Position numbers and translations under genes: made by a program
Shown here: piece after piece, positions 20,612 to 33,389 of the stretch
How positions within the stretch are numbered: position 1 is the stretch's first letter
How the letters are laid out: every line of letters starts with the position of its first letter
Notes under the pieces: generated by a model
The model's database searches: none
What the model was told of the DNA's origin: nothing
Seen by the model: the letters and a program-made list of their open reading frames with translations, nothing else
DNA from: Chlorops oryzae
Taxonomy: Eukaryota; Arthropoda; Insecta; Diptera; Chloropidae
Direction: 5' to 3'
Assembly (NCBI GenBank): GCA_020466095.1
Contig: CM035807.1
Location: forward strand, 16,372,485 to 16,436,484
Length of the DNA stretch: 64,000 nt

Positions 20612-22218
20612 ATAGTAACACTACCAAAACAGTATCGACTGTTGAGAAGCTCTCTTCAAACATAGTTGCCTTTGAATAAAAGTGGTTATATCCAGTCCAG
20701 AACTGGGGCTCCTATATTCTGTTTACCAATTTTCACTGTGCAGCCTTCCGATTCCCAACAAATGAAAGGCCTTTTGTATATCCATCGTCATGTACAAAGG
20801 TATCCAGTTCATATTATGATCTGTTAAATCTTTAGTTTGTGTTCGAATATAGGCTTTACGATTCGTATGTATATTGTTCCCCATGATCCTGCCACAACTG
20901 CAATGATTTGATTGCTAAAGAAACTGTCATGCAATCTTATATTAAGTAATTTTTAAAAGATTTCGAACTCAACTGCATGAGGCACTGACGATCCCGTCTT
21001 TGGAGTGTTTCAATATTGAAGCATCTTTATATGCAACCAAATTATTGACTTTGAAAGAAGTATAGCTAAAAAGCTTGAAAGCATATTCTGGGAACACCAA
21101 CCTTCGGTTAACAAATTTCCCCAGTTTTGTGTTCGAAACTGAAGTGACTTCCAACATCAATTAAAACGCTAATAACTCGAAAATCTTTATTTTGTAATAG
21201 GTACTTAAGCCTACAGAAAGTACAAATGTCAGGAAAAATGACTAAATAATTCCGAAATGTTGTTTCGAATTAGAGAAAAAATAGACAAAGGAGTTCCATT
21301 TTATAATATGCGTGCATTAAAGGGGGTTTCGGATAGTCTACAAGTCTTATACTCAAATGACAAGAGTTCGTTAACTTATTTTTAAAGAAAAAAAAAAATC
21401 AAATTCATAATTAATTCATTTTGCTGGCTTTGCGCTTTGAAGTTGCAATAATAAGCTACCGTTTGTGTACTTAGTGGAAAATACTCTACGAATTGCGAGA
21501 AAGCTAAGTCGTTCTACATTTAAAAAAAATTAAAATTGCTACTTGATGTAAATTTTCTAATGCTTAAATTGCAGTCCATCGGCTAATAAACGAAATTCAC
21601 TTTGAAATGATCTTTCTTTTGCAATAAATATTTTCTTTTGTTTTTGTGATCCGAGAGGAAAATATCATAAAATATCTACGTACGTATATTGAAAATTGAA
21701 TATAATTTATGTAATTATTTTCGATTAATATTGGTTTTTTGGTTTTCTCGAAGAGTTCTCAAAATACTTTAACTTTATAAATGCATTAAATATTTTCAGT
21801 TTAGTTTTTCTTTTTGTTGTGTATATATGTATATAAATGTAAAAGCAATATATGAGTTCATTTGATTGTATATAGAAATTTAAATTTTTAGGTATTTAAA
21901 TTAAAGTTCCTGCTGACGTGGAATTTGCATTTTTCCACTCGAGAGTTCTATGGAAAATATATCAAAAATTTAGTTTTCATTATCCACATTCATCAGCATA
22001 TGAAGTCTGTGCAGTTATGCTCTTTTTAGAATTTTTATTTTTGACGAAAGAATAGTGCCATTTTTCATTTACATCCTTTTTGGCTTGCGCTCTAAGAGCT
22101 GTTCGTCATTTCAGTTGCTTAGGTTTAAAGCGGCCCTCTTTCAAATCGAAAAGGTATTCCAGTTGTATTAGTTTCCAGCCCTAGATTATTGAATCCATTC
22201 AGTTTAGAAGTACTGATC
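20612..22218. other. AT-rich DNA downstream of the BTBD6-like gene, no gene seen
   Basis: No supported coding frame. Part of it could be long 3' UTR of the minus-strand BTBD6-like gene, but no cleavage site can be assigned with confidence. Confidence 0.4.
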
Positions 22219-22413
22219 TGCCCTATTCTAAATGAATTTTTTCCCTAAATCTTTTTCTCCGTGGAAAAGGAAGTAATCTTAGCTTCAATGAAGACCTTTG
22301 CTTAAAAATCCTCGCTCCCTTTATATTCACTTCCCCTTGTGTTTAGAATAGGATGATTTCTTTTCTCAAATCCGCTGCGAAAAAATTCCCGGGAATATTT
22401 AGAATCGAGCTGT
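22219..22413. mobile_element. 195-bp foldback MITE (TTCTAAAT ends), copy 2
   Basis: Left TGCCCTATTCTAAATGAATT, right GGAATATTTAGAATCGAGCTG-like end. Same length and core as the copy at 20417-20611. Confidence 0.65.
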
Positions 22414-23124
22414 ATTTGATTATAAAGTTTTTGGTTCATTCGAAATTAAAGAAACCCTCAAAAAGTACAAAAAATATATATTATTTTCGGTTTCATTTGT
22501 GTTGAACAAAATGCTAATTTCAATATTTTTTATATTTGTCTCTTGTGGGAATACTTTAAAGAAACCAATAGAATTAAAAGTTGAACTTAAGCTGTCTTTC
22601 TGGAATTATTCCTGGCTCTCTAATATAATCGCACTTCGCACTTGATCACTTATTAGAAACTAGTCTTGTACGTATGCCTTTCTTCGAAACTTAATATTTG
22701 TTTTTTTTGGAGTGTGTGCTTTCGATTTCCACAAAAAAGTGATCGTTTTTGCGGCCCTCCTTTCTATTTAATATGACTATATATACGAGCTACTTCTACA
22801 TCTTGAAACCAAATCCATTTTTAGACTTCTAGTTTATCAACTGTAACTATAATTTGAATTATTTTCTCTCTTCAATTCATTCATAACAGACTTGTTTGTT
22901 TCAAAAGTTTAGACCTGCATTTTGCACTTCCATTCTTAAAATCTAATCTAACCATTTTTGTTTTGACTTAAAATTGAAATTTCACTTTTGTTATCAAACA
23001 CCAAGAATATCCTTGTTTTTGTTGCTGCTACTGCTGTTGTTGTTGTGGGTTTTTATGCTGTCTTTTGTTGTATGTTTTCATTTTGATGAGATTGAGATTT
23101 TTTTGTTTTCTGAACAAATATCAC

Positions 23125-26100
23125 TCAAGGACTGCATGTGCCGCCGCCATTGCCATCACTGCTGCCGCTTGTAAGCATTTCATCACATGTAGCTAAAATA
23201 CCAGCATTTGCATTGCTATTATTATTTGTGTTACTATTGCCAGCACTGTTGACCGCAGCCCCAATGGGCGATGCGCACAACGATGTTGTCGATGTGCTTA
23301 GCGCAGTCGCCGGAGTAGGTCCATAAAATATCAGTTCAGGTATCTGGCCACCTTGAACGCCGGTCCCATTCGTACTCTCCGATGAGCATTGAAATTGAAA
23401 TGTTACATTTCCCATGCATACTTCTGACATTCCCTCTTGGCCGAAGAAACTCAGTTCGTTGCCATCGAGTATTACGGATGCTGTATAATAGCAATCCGGT
23501 TCGACTTGAATGGGATTCTCGAAGAAGACGTGGAACGTATTGCTCGATCCATCCGAAAAGAATTTCGTTTCATTCTCGGCCAGAGTGCGTCCCAGGCGTT
23601 TTAGTTCGATTTTAACATTGTAATTGGCAGCACCGGTCGACGAACCATAGAGGCCAAAGCCAACGATGAATATTCTATGAATAGAGATATCAATATTAAA
23701 ATTTTCTTCGAGAGCAAAATATATATCGCCACCACCCACCTGCGATCGACTGAGAATTGAATGGAATCACAGCGGCCACGATATCTCCACTGATTCGAGC
23801 GATATGCACACGATTGAAAACGATGGCATACTTGTGTCTTCAGACCATCGCGCGCTCGTGTCGGGAAACTCAAATTCGGCTTGACTTTGGCGGTGAAATG
23901 CAAAAACATATCGATTGTCTCTTGCGAGGTGAGAATGCCCGTTTGTGCAACGCCGTTCGCGAACTCCTCCAGGGTCATTGTTGGAATGCGTATCAAGTGC
24001 AAGGCTGAACCCAAAACACTACGCTTATTTTGAGCTGTCTGGTCGATCCCCTTCTTCTGGCATGCGTTTAGAGCCCAATTTAACGCTGCTTCAAAGAGAT
24101 GAATTTCTTTGCAGTTCAGCGTTTCACGCGACAAAATCGATTCGAATGTTCTCAGATCGATGTCCACGAAGTCCTCCGATTTAATCGCCATTTCGGCCTG
24201 TGAATGGAAACAATTTTTTTTTTTTTTTCATAATTGAAGGAACTATATTGGTGACCACTTTCTTCTCCTCCCCCTCCACCTCCTCCTATTATTACTACTC
24301 ACTTGAGCGTCGATGACTTCCCAGCATCGCTGCATCAGTTCGGGCTCTTCGAAAAGACGCGATTGACTGAGAAGTAGGCAGGCGTTTTTTGCCGTCAATT
24401 TAACTTCCAAATAGTTAACGCAAGCACGCGCTAAATGTGGCACAATATATTTTTTGGCAGCATACAATGTTGCCAAAATATTATCAGGTTCCAGTTGAAT
24501 ATCATCACAATACAAGTATCTGAAACAAAAACCTCCTCAATATTAACATCATAAAATACACGCCGGACCGCCGCACAACAAACACTCACCTTAACAATGT
24601 TAAAAAGGCTGATGGCTCAACATCGGGCACTTTGATTTCCTGCTTATTCTCAGCTAATCCACCATAAAACATAGCATAGAAAACTGAACTACCCGTCGCT
24701 AATATATATTTGTGCGCTGGTATAGTTTGAACTTGTTCTGGAGTGTAAATAAGTATGGCCTCAGTCAACATTGTATAACATAATAACATAATTCCAAACA
24801 AACAAAATCTCACCAAAATCACCACCGACAACGAATTTAACATCCGACATGAGTTCATTGTTAAACATTGCCGCATTTCGCTCGAGTACAGTCGCCTTTG
24901 AGGCCTGCCAATTGGGGTCTGCTGTATCGGTTATATTCGAACTGCTGCCAACGAACGATGCCCCTAAATTATTGTGCTGTGCAGCTGTACAAACATACGA
25001 GCCGCTGCCGGTGGCACTGCTTGCGCTCGGTGTCGTTACGGTGCCAGCAGTTATTGCCGTCGAGTGTGTGTGTGGCGGCAAGTAGAATGACGCCGAGCTG
25101 CTAATAGCGCCCGGCGAAGCTAGCGGTGATGATGGTGCACTAATTGGCTGCGTTATTTGTATGTTGTGTTCACCTGAACCAGCAGCGGTGGAATGACTGC
25201 CGCCAGCGGCACCACCACCAACACCACCACCGCCACCAACATTCCCACCGCGTTGATTCTGCTGGTGATGAAGATGGTGGTGGCCCGAATTGTTGTGCGG
25301 CGGCGAGAGAAGTAAACCGTTTCCACTGTTCAGTGTTTCGACTGGAAGGAAAAGTAAATTTAATTTTTATTGAATAAATTTACAGCCGAGGAAATCTGTT
25401 TATAGAACTAAACTGTTTGGTTTTATGCATACTTTGAACTTTGACCTTTTTCTGATTGCTTTCAATTGCAGGTTGTTTATTGCATTCGTATGGGTACAGT
25501 GCTTGCTTTAACCTTTCATACTCCAAAGGTGGTCATATTCCATTATTGGGATTTTGTATTCATTTCAATGTGCCCAATAGATTCTAGCTAGGATTGGGCT
25601 TATTGAAATTTGCATATTACTAGGGGTTTTCCCTGAGACGTGTATTTGTCTAGAAAACTCTTAAATCAAATAGCTAAAAAGTTAATGAATGAAATTTTGT
25701 ATGAACAATTTCACACTTTCCCGCTTTTTCAATGTTTCCACTTTTTCAATCTTTCCACTTTTAAGGGAATATCCTGACTATTTTTCAAGGGAATAATTCA
25801 TTTAAATTGGACTATTTTGCTTTTGACTAATAAACGTCAATTTAATCGAGGTTGTGAAAGGGTTAATGAAAATCCACATTGCTTTCTACACTCCCTGACT
25901 TCTCAAATTTATTTGCCATTCATATCCGCAACATTCCTCGCCATAAATTATGAAGAAGACTGAAAAGACGCAGACAAGCCAAATAAAAGCGTCGCCAGCC
26001 AAACAAAACGGACGAAAGCAAACAAACATGCAATTTAAGGCAGTGATGCCAACGTTGCCTTTGCAACGATTCAATTAAAAAAAAACGTTTAAGCTCGAGT

Positions 26101-26482
26101 CTTGAAAAATGTTGATTTTTTATAAAAGTCATCCAAATGTTAGATTTTCTAGTATCATTTTCTTAAAGGGTTAAGGATTTACTATTTTAAGAGTTCACTA
26201 ATTAAAAATTGTGCATAAAACAAATACATTGTTATGTTCTTAATCATCATTTCAAAAGCAAATTTCCGATTATAGCTTTGAACTTTAAAATTATCCAAAT
26301 TGCTGAAATTGTAGCAAAACGGCAACCCTGATCGCAAACCTTGGCTGGAGAAAATCGATGAAAGAAAACTACTTTCGTTGCTGTGGTTGTTGTTGTTGTA
26401 AAGAGTTGCACTCACCGTTGATCCATGAATTTAGAGACATTGGAGTCTCTTGGTTCCGCTTCATATTAGCCTTGTTAACCAT
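23125..26482 (-). CDS. lute: BTB-BACK-PHR protein, BTBD3/BTBD6 (lute) family, short isoform
   Basis: Minus-strand exons: 26482-26416, 25326-24814, 24737-24590, 24519-24303, 24197-23740, 23674-23125; all have GT-AG sites and matching phases (1,1,2,0,2), giving 650 residues. Order: a short start ([14 protein letters not shown]), a low-complexity Gly/His/Ser-rich region, the BTB domain (DPNWQASK...VVGG to about 285), the BACK domain ([36 protein letters not shown]) and the PHR domain (about 437-587: [48 protein letters not shown]), then a Ser/Asn/Gly tail. The closest known proteins are BTBD6/BTBD3, substrate adaptors of Cul3 ubiquitin ligase; the fly member is called lute (symbol from memory). 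The acceptor at 25327 is chosen because the upstream AG (25343) gives a frame with an early stop or wrong phase. Confidence 0.9.
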
Positions 26483-27031
26483 TTTTTCGAACGAAAATAA
26501 TTGCAAATTTAAAACACGAATGACTTGATAAACAATCTAAACGAACATAATTTTAATTTTGTTGAAGTTTTCCTGCTAAATTTCGAAACTTTTCGCTCGT
26601 CTGCATTTCAATGACGTTTCACTTGTTTTGAAAATGGGGATGCGCTCAGAGTATCGATGCGACGAAGCAGAGCTGCTTCAGAATTATCGATACATGTGTG
26701 GGTGCTAAATTTTACATAGTAATCGAAAGGGAATATAAAATATATAATTTATTTTTTGCGCAATATAATACCTGGAGTATATAATAAAAATTTACATACA
26801 TCGATTTAGAAGAAGAAAAAAATTGCTCCTAGACTGCGTGTTCCTTTTTTGTTACGCATTCGATAAGTTTCTCGTCGGTTAGCAAAGACAACAACCAGCT
26901 ATTTATTGAGTATTGTTTTGAACCAAAAATACGTTTTTCTTTAAAATCGCATCTGTGATTTGAATTGTATTGTATTGTATTTAGGTAAGATATGATAGGT
27001 ATTTTGGCACACGATATTTAGGTATATGTAG
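26483..27031. other. Region upstream of the first short-isoform exon, likely promoter
   Basis: Minus-strand leader precedes the ATG with context AAAAAATGG (good fly initiation context). No TATA box could be assigned. No other gene. Confidence 0.4.
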
Positions 27032-27284
27032 ATATCGCACCCTTGCTACTAAATCGGCACAATTCAAAATTTCGCATTTCACGAAAATCATTCAATCCCT
27101 CTTGACTCTAAAGAGAAATAAAATTTTTTCTAAACTAATATTACTCTTAATTGACTGCTCGTTCAGTCAATATAAGCCTTAATTCTCTATGTGCTGGGTT
27201 TCTTACAGATAAATTCAATCTTACATAAAAAATTTTATTAAAAAAATTTTTAATTGTGCCGATTTATTAGCAAGGGTGCGATAT
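27032..27284. mobile_element. Foldback MITE, 253 bp
   Basis: The left arm ATATCGCACCCTTGCTACTA and the right arm TTAGCAAGGGTGCGATAT are inverted over more than 40 bp, including ATCGGCACAATT. It lies in the intron between the two alternative first exons of the BTBD6-like gene. Confidence 0.7.
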
Positions 27285-27407
27285 GTTAAACAAAAAGCTA
27301 TCAATTCGATGACAGAGAAGCTTTTCTGTTGATAATTGCGGAAAAAAGCGAGTCTCAAACTTTTACTCTACTTTTAGTTAGAAATTATCAATGAAAAGGT
27401 AAATATT

Positions 27408-27890
27408 TTAATAGAGAGAGGGCGAGAGTGGGCGAGAAAGGGCGAGAGAGAAAGAGAGAGGGGGACAGAGGGAGATAGTTTGAGAGAGAGGGAAAGAGAG
27501 AGGAAGGGAGAGGAAGAGAGAGGAAGAGAGAGGAAGAGAGAGGAAGAGAGAGGAAGAGAGAGGAAGAGAGAGGAAGAGAGAGAGGAAGAGAGAGGAAGAG
27601 AGAGGAATATAGAGGAAGAGAGAGGAAGAGAGAGGAAGAGAGAGGAAGAGAGAGGAAGAGAGAGGAAGAGAGAGGAAGAGAGAGAGGAAGAGAGAGGAAG
27701 AGAGAGGAAGAGAGAGGAAGAGAGAGAGGAATAGAGAAGGGGAGAGAAGGAGAGAGTGGTAGAGAGGTGGTGAGAGATTGGGAGAGTGGGTGAGAGAGGG
27801 GGTGGGATGGTGAGAGAGGCGGAGGGATGGAGCGAGAGGGAGAGCGAGGGGAGAGAGGGCAGAGAGAGGGAGAGAGAAAGAGAAGAGGGA
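27408..27890. repeat. GA-rich array, mainly (GAGAGGAA)n
   Basis: About 480 bases of almost pure purine on the + strand. The core 27500-27730 is a regular AGAGAGGA octamer array with a few phase slips, and the edges are more degenerate. The 194-codon Leu/Ser frame on the minus strand and the Arg/Glu frame on the plus strand are by-products. Confidence 0.95.
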
Positions 27891-30353
27891 TTTTGTGAAT
27901 TGAAAGGCTACTTCTTCACTGAATTGATGAGTGTGGAAAATGATTGATAAGTTGGAGTAAAAGCTCCAGTTATTTTTCCAAGGAGTTGGCAACCTTTAGT
28001 ATTAATTTCTTGTTGGTTTTAAGAATCAGGAAAACTCCCCTTGTGTTCAAATTGCCAATACTTCTTTGATCAAATTCCGAATTTCGATTTTTTTATAAGG
28101 CGCTTTATATCATTTAGAAAAATTTTTTGGCATAGTTTTTAAAAAATTATTTAGTGGCGCAAAACACTTGCTTGGATTTTTAAGTTGCTTCATGTAAATT
28201 GTCTGTCTGGAGATGAGAGCGGGATAAAAAAAAATTGTTCCCATCTAGGAAGTTCTGTACCGGTATCATCCGTTCTTCTATACATAGAAGCTTCAGTGAG
28301 TTTGAGATCCTTTCTTTTTGGACTTTTAAATGCTGAAAAGTTAAAACAAAGGCCGAATAATCAAAATTTCTGTTCTTTCGCCATCAAAAATTGGCCATTT
28401 TTTTAATTTTACTTTTAATTTTTTTTTGAATTAAGTTCATCTTTTGTTCTTTGAATGTTTAATATTCTGACTCGTGAGTTTCCGCAATTTTCTTTTTTTG
28501 GTTTAAAACACTAAAGTATGCGCTACGCATATTTTCCATATAATTGAAATGCAAAACAGCATAAAGTTGAATCACTCAAATTATAATTAGCTATGAAGAA
28601 ATAAGGAATAGATCATTGAGAACGTTTACACCAGAAGAATGACGGAGGAAGTATTAAAAAATTTATGATATGTAAAGAACTTTGAATATTTTTAAATTCC
28701 GATGCAACATAAAGAAGTTTAATTATAATTGTTTTTTTAGAAAGACTTTCCATTATAATTTCATATTACATATTGTGAATTTTGCACTTAACAGATTTTA
28801 AAGCAATTACTAAGACACCTTAAAGTGTTGGAGAATCGGAAATGCTCATTCAAATGTTCCATTCGAGTCAATTTTAATTTGCTATAATCAACGGAATTGT
28901 AAGCATTAAATGAGGATTTCCTCATTTTGAAAAAAAAAAATCCATAAATGCAAACAAACAATAATAGATTATTTTGCTGTTATATCCAAAAATGGAATTT
29001 TTACGCGTGCATTTGTTTTTAATTCGATATTACACGATCAAACAAGGCTAATTAATCGTCGAAATCAAAGCGGTACGCTGTTAATTGCGTGTCTATGAAA
29101 TCGATTTGTTATGCCTTCTCACAGCGACCAGATAATATGAAGCGCTAATCTGAAAGTATGTGCCTATCTTCAAACTATTTCCAGATGATGATGTCCACAA
29201 TTATCGAATCAAAAAAAAAGGTCTAGGTGAAGTGCAACCGAGGGTGATCTTTGAAGGTGCTGCGTAATATTTAGGCGAAATAAAATGGGGACAAATGGTC
29301 GCCTCTACTAGTTGGCCGTAACATGTCTTTTTTTTTTAGAGAAGTCAAATGTTGGAGTGGCAAGTTTTCGGTGATGGGCTAGAGAATTTAAAAAGCAATT
29401 GAAAATATTAGGCTGGCATATTAAGAGGCAGGGACTTGTGACCAGTCGCAGCATAGTTGGAAGAAAGTCACAATCACAACGCTTCAAATGACGCTGGAAA
29501 CAAGTACTTTTTTTAGGGCTTCGATTAGAAAGAGTTCACCTCATTCACCATCTTCCAAAAAACTATTTTCTAGTTTTTGGCTGTCTTAATGGCTAACCAG
29601 AATTGTGGAGCTAACAACCCGTAGAAGTTTTTGACGTGACACCTTCTAATGGAAGCTTTAATTGCTTCCATTTTTCCATTATTATTTTTTAATTATTTTT
29701 AAAGCAATTTACTTCCGAAGAACCGCATTGATTACCTTCCACTTTGCTTCGGTAAACGATTTTCTTAATTTTTTTCCACAAAAAAAAAATTGTTTTTTTT
29801 TTTTCCATTTTTTTTTTTTTTTTTTGTTTAACTTTAGTCACGCATCGTATTTTCTCGTTTCTCTCATCGGTTTTGTTTTATTTGTTTTGTTTTTCCCAAT
29901 CGAGAGATTATTTGATTTGGTCTAAAATAAGTTGTCGCTGCCCCTATGCTGCTGACATTGATGAACATTGGATGAACTTGAAATATCTAGCTTTGACCAC
30001 GCACTCTTGGTGGCGAGACCAAACGTCTCAATGTAAGCTACCCATACATAAGAAGAAAATCGTTTGCTCTCGGCGCGTAAGTAAGCTTTACAAGGTTTGT
30101 TTATATTTTATGAATTGAAAAAAAAAAAATCTCCCATGCCCATACGAATACGGCTAGATATGTATCTCCAGCTATTGAACTAGCCGATTTCGGTCTTTAA
30201 AATAAACGACATCTCTTTGGTTGCGTTTGCTAACAGTTTATCAGCTATCAACGATTTAAGGAAAGTTGTTGACCTCCATCATCAGGTTGGGTCTCGAATG
30301 CTTTTCAAACACATACCTATAAAAAAACAAAATTAAAATTTATATATACTTAC
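27891..30353. other. Intron DNA of the BTBD6-like gene, nothing recognised
   Basis: Long A/T runs (e.g. 29780-29830) and no supported exon or repeat family member were seen. Confidence 0.4.
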
Positions 30354-30705
30354 ATTGATTTTGATATTGGGCTCCGGTTCGTTGGACAAAGTCAACTAGC
30401 TGGTCGCCAGCTGATGCTGTTGGACCCAGTACTTCTTGATTTCCAACGTCATAGTCGGAGCTATTTTCAATTTCCGGTTCATAGTTATGTATGTACCCGC
30501 TGCCCCAGTGTCCAGTAAAGTCTTCCTCCTCGAGCTCGAGAAGATGATCCAACACCTGGACGCCGCGCTCAAGCGGGCCATGGAATTTATTGATAAGATC
30601 TGTTAGACGCAGATTGAGGCCGTTGCTTTCCGAACTTGAGCTGGCCCAATAAAATAGATGTCGCCCCAAATGACTGCTTAAATTATGAGAGAATGCCTCG
30701 ATCAT
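30354..30705 (-). CDS. lute: Alternative first coding exon of the BTBD6-like gene (long isoform)
   Basis: A minus-strand frame starts at ATG 30705 and runs 117 codons (start MIEAFSHNLSSHLGRHLFYW) to a strong donor GTAAGT at 30353, ending in phase 1. That is the same phase as the short first exon (26482-26416) and fits the acceptor at 25327, which would give a 745-residue protein joined as ...QYQNQ-L-ENGLLL. The peptide is balanced and non-repetitive, with an acidic stretch LLELEEEDF. I do not recognise a domain. The frame stays open upstream without another ATG, so an earlier exon is possible. An independent minus-strand gene is the main alternative. Confidence 0.5.
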
Positions 30706-31936
30706 TATTTTCCCAAAGCAAAGCACTTCACAAAAGTTCCATAATGCGGCCTTTGAGTCCGTCGCCTTTATGCAATTTTTCGTTATAAATTCAAATCCAA
30801 TTAACGCACTCGCAATTTTGTGACTTCTTCGCGTATTTTTATTACATAATAAATTTGTTTGCTCTCTCGCGCTCTCTCTCTGTCACTCTCACTCTTTCTA
30901 TTTATCTTTCTCTTTCACTTTTTAGTCATAAGCTTCACCTACAGAAAACCGAAATGAAAACAAAAATAAAAATAAAAAATAAAAACTAATAAAAACGGGA
31001 GCTCCAAATTCAACATCAATTTTATTTGTTTTGTGTGCGCCGCTCACAATAAAGCCACAAAAAACGTGCATTTGCGCTACGTGGATGCCGGGTTTGTTTT
31101 GATTTTTATTTTTTCATATTTTTTTTGTTGCTTTAAATGCACCATTTTATTTATATACAAAATGCACACAGAGTGTATATTTTTAATTAAAATTTATTTC
31201 TTTATTTGTTACGATTTGGCCGCAATCTATTTCCAGTTGTGTGCGTTTGTGCGATTGTGTGTAGGTATTTTTAAATCGAGTTTCAGTCGCTCACTTTCAC
31301 TTAAAATTTTACGGAATTTTGAAGCAGGAAGCGTTTCATTGAGGGCTTCTGTCCGTTTGTTGCAGTTGATTTTTTTTTATTATTTTTATTACAAAATTTT
31401 TATTTTGCTACATTCGAGTTATGATTTGTTCGAAATTTCTATTATTTATTCTGTTGCAGTTTATGAGTTTTGATTCGATTTCGTTTTACGTTCATATTTG
31501 AGAGGGGGGGGAAATTTATTTTTGTACCTTCAACCTGTGTTGTTATTCGTGTCAGTGCTTTTCATTTCCACATACAATGAAGCTAAGGTTTCATGTCGAC
31601 GTGTGACCTTCTTTCTTTTGATTCTTGCTAATTCTGCGAAAATTGCTTTGAAAGTTATTCTTAGCATATTTTTTTTTGCTTATGAATCATTTTCATTTGA
31701 GTGCTTTCATACTTTTGAAGTGTTAAATAAGAAACAAGATACTCTGAGGGAATATTTCAAGGTGAAACATATTGCGTTAAGCATCCACAGCCACTCGAGA
31801 TGGAGCACCTCAAATGGGAATGGGAGATATATGATTGGCGTCATGGGAAGATTAAATATCGATATTTTCGTCCATCTCTATGTCTTTATATATTCTTGGC
31901 TTGTCGAAAAACGAAAGTTATCTTAGCGAAATAATT
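30706..31936. other. AT-rich DNA upstream of the long-isoform exon
   Basis: CTCTCTC-rich and T-rich tracts lie around 30850-30910. The plus-strand ORFs at 31033 and 31498 are Phe/Ile-rich and have no domain. Possibly promoter and leader of the minus-strand long isoform. Confidence 0.35.
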
Positions 31937-32074
31937 AGGCCTATTCTAAATCAATATTCCCTGGGAATTTTTTCCCTTAAATTTTTTCTTCACGGCAAAA
32001 TGGAAGTATTCTAAGGGTCCACAAAAGACAAAAATGTGATGAAATTTGCTGAAAAATGTGTCTTACTCCTTTTA

Positions 32075-33294
32075 TTAGGTGTAGTAAAAAGAAATCCATT
32101 ATTTTTCCAATAGATGGCGTTATTTATCTGCATCTCGCGTTGTATAAGTCCGATCGTGTTCCGCTAGGGGGCATTAGAAAGATGACAGTTCCTACTAGAA
32201 AAGCTTTTTTGACACTTTTTTGATTGATTGATTCAGTTTTGTTTGAGAGCTTGTCAAAGATGGACATCAGCAAAGAGAAAATTCGCTACATTTTACAGTT
32301 TTTCTTCGATAAGGGAGAAAACGCAAGCCAGGCGGCTGAAAATGTGAATAGCGTTTATGGACCTGATACTGTAACAGCCAATCATGCGCATTTTTGGTTT
32401 CGTCGATTCCGTTCCGGTAACTTCGATGTCAAGGATGCACCACGAACTGGAAGGCCAATTGTCGAAAATGTCCATAAAATCATGGAAATTATCGAGTCCG
32501 AACGTCATGTTAGCACTGTTTCGATTGCAAAAGAGCTAAAGATTGCACAAAAAACCGTTTGGAACCATTTGAATAAGGCTGGATACACAAAGAAGCTCGA
32601 TGTATGGGTGCCACACGAGTTAACGCAAAAAAACCTCATAGACCGAATTTCCATCTGCGAATCGCTGCTGAACCGCAACAAAATCGACCCATTTCTGAAG
32701 CGGTTGGTGACTGGTGATGAAAATTGGGTCACTTACGACAACGTCAAGCGAAAACGGTCGTGGTCGAAACACGGATTGGCAGGGAATTATATACTATGAG
32801 CTGCTCCCATACGGCAAAACTCTTAACTCGGAACTCTACTGTCAACAATTGGACCGTCTGAAGGAAGCAATCGCCCATAAGCGGCCAGCTTTGGCCAATA
32901 GGAGAGGAATTGTGTTCCATCAGGACAACGCCAGGCCACACACATCGATAGTGACTCGCCAGAAGCTCCGGGAGTTTGGTTGGGAGGTTCTTCTGCATCC
33001 ACCTTATAGTCCGGACCTGGCACCAAGTGATTACCATCTGTTCCTGTCCATGGCGAACAATTTTGCTAGTGAAACATTCGCTTCAAGAGAGGCTTCTGAA
33101 ATTCGACTGTCTCAATTTTTTGCTAATAGGAACGAGGGCTTCTATGAGAGAGGCATAATGAAATTACCTTTAAAATGGCAACAAGTTATCGAACAAAACG
33201 GCGCATATTTGACCTAAATCGGGTCATTCTAACTATCTTAAATAAAGCCCTCAATTTAATGCAAAAATAATGGATTTCTTTTTACTACACCTAA
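32075..33294 (+). mobile_element. Mariner element, copy 2, internally deleted
   Basis: The 1220-bp element is flanked by TA at 32073-32074 and 33295-33296, with the same inverted ends as copy 1 (TTAGGTGTAGTAAAAAGAAA at the left). It is nested in a foldback MITE. Confidence 0.93.
32260..33217 (+). pseudogene. Mariner transposase, broken by a 68-bp deletion
   Basis: The frame matches copy 1 up to KRKRSWSKHG, then loses 68 bp (the equivalent of 6544-6611 in copy 1), which shifts the frame; the reading stops after seven foreign codons at 32799. The rest of the transposase continues in another frame from about 32777 to 33217. The three catalytic Asp codons are all present (GDENW, HQDNARPH with GAC at 32924, APSDYH), unlike copy 1. 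The deletion removes the EPAETVAKPGLTARKVLLCV region. Confidence 0.93.
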
Positions 33295-33389
33295 TATATT
33301 CCCTTGCCAGTGTGATAATATTGTGGGAATTTTTTTTAAATACGCAGGGAAAATTCCCTGGGAATATTTAGAATCGGGCTAAATAGAAA

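Larger units (their letters stand above)
31937..33380. mobile_element. TTCTAAAT-type foldback MITE, copy 3, split by mariner
   Basis: The left arm AGGCCTATTCTAAATCAATA and the right arm GGAATATTTAGAATCGGGCT are the inverted ends of the 195-bp family seen at 20417 and 22219. Mariner copy 2 plus a duplicated TA lies between them. Without it the host element is about 222 bp. Confidence 0.75.

Noticed and set aside
25328..25343. Upstream acceptor (CCTTCCAG) for the third exon of the BTBD6-like gene
   Set aside because: In phase 1 it throws the low-complexity region out of the BTB frame, and in phase 0 it meets TGA after three codons; the next AG keeps the frame.
27408..27992. 194-codon Leu/Ser-rich and 84-codon Arg/Glu-rich ORFs
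   Set aside because: Both are readings of the GA-rich array.
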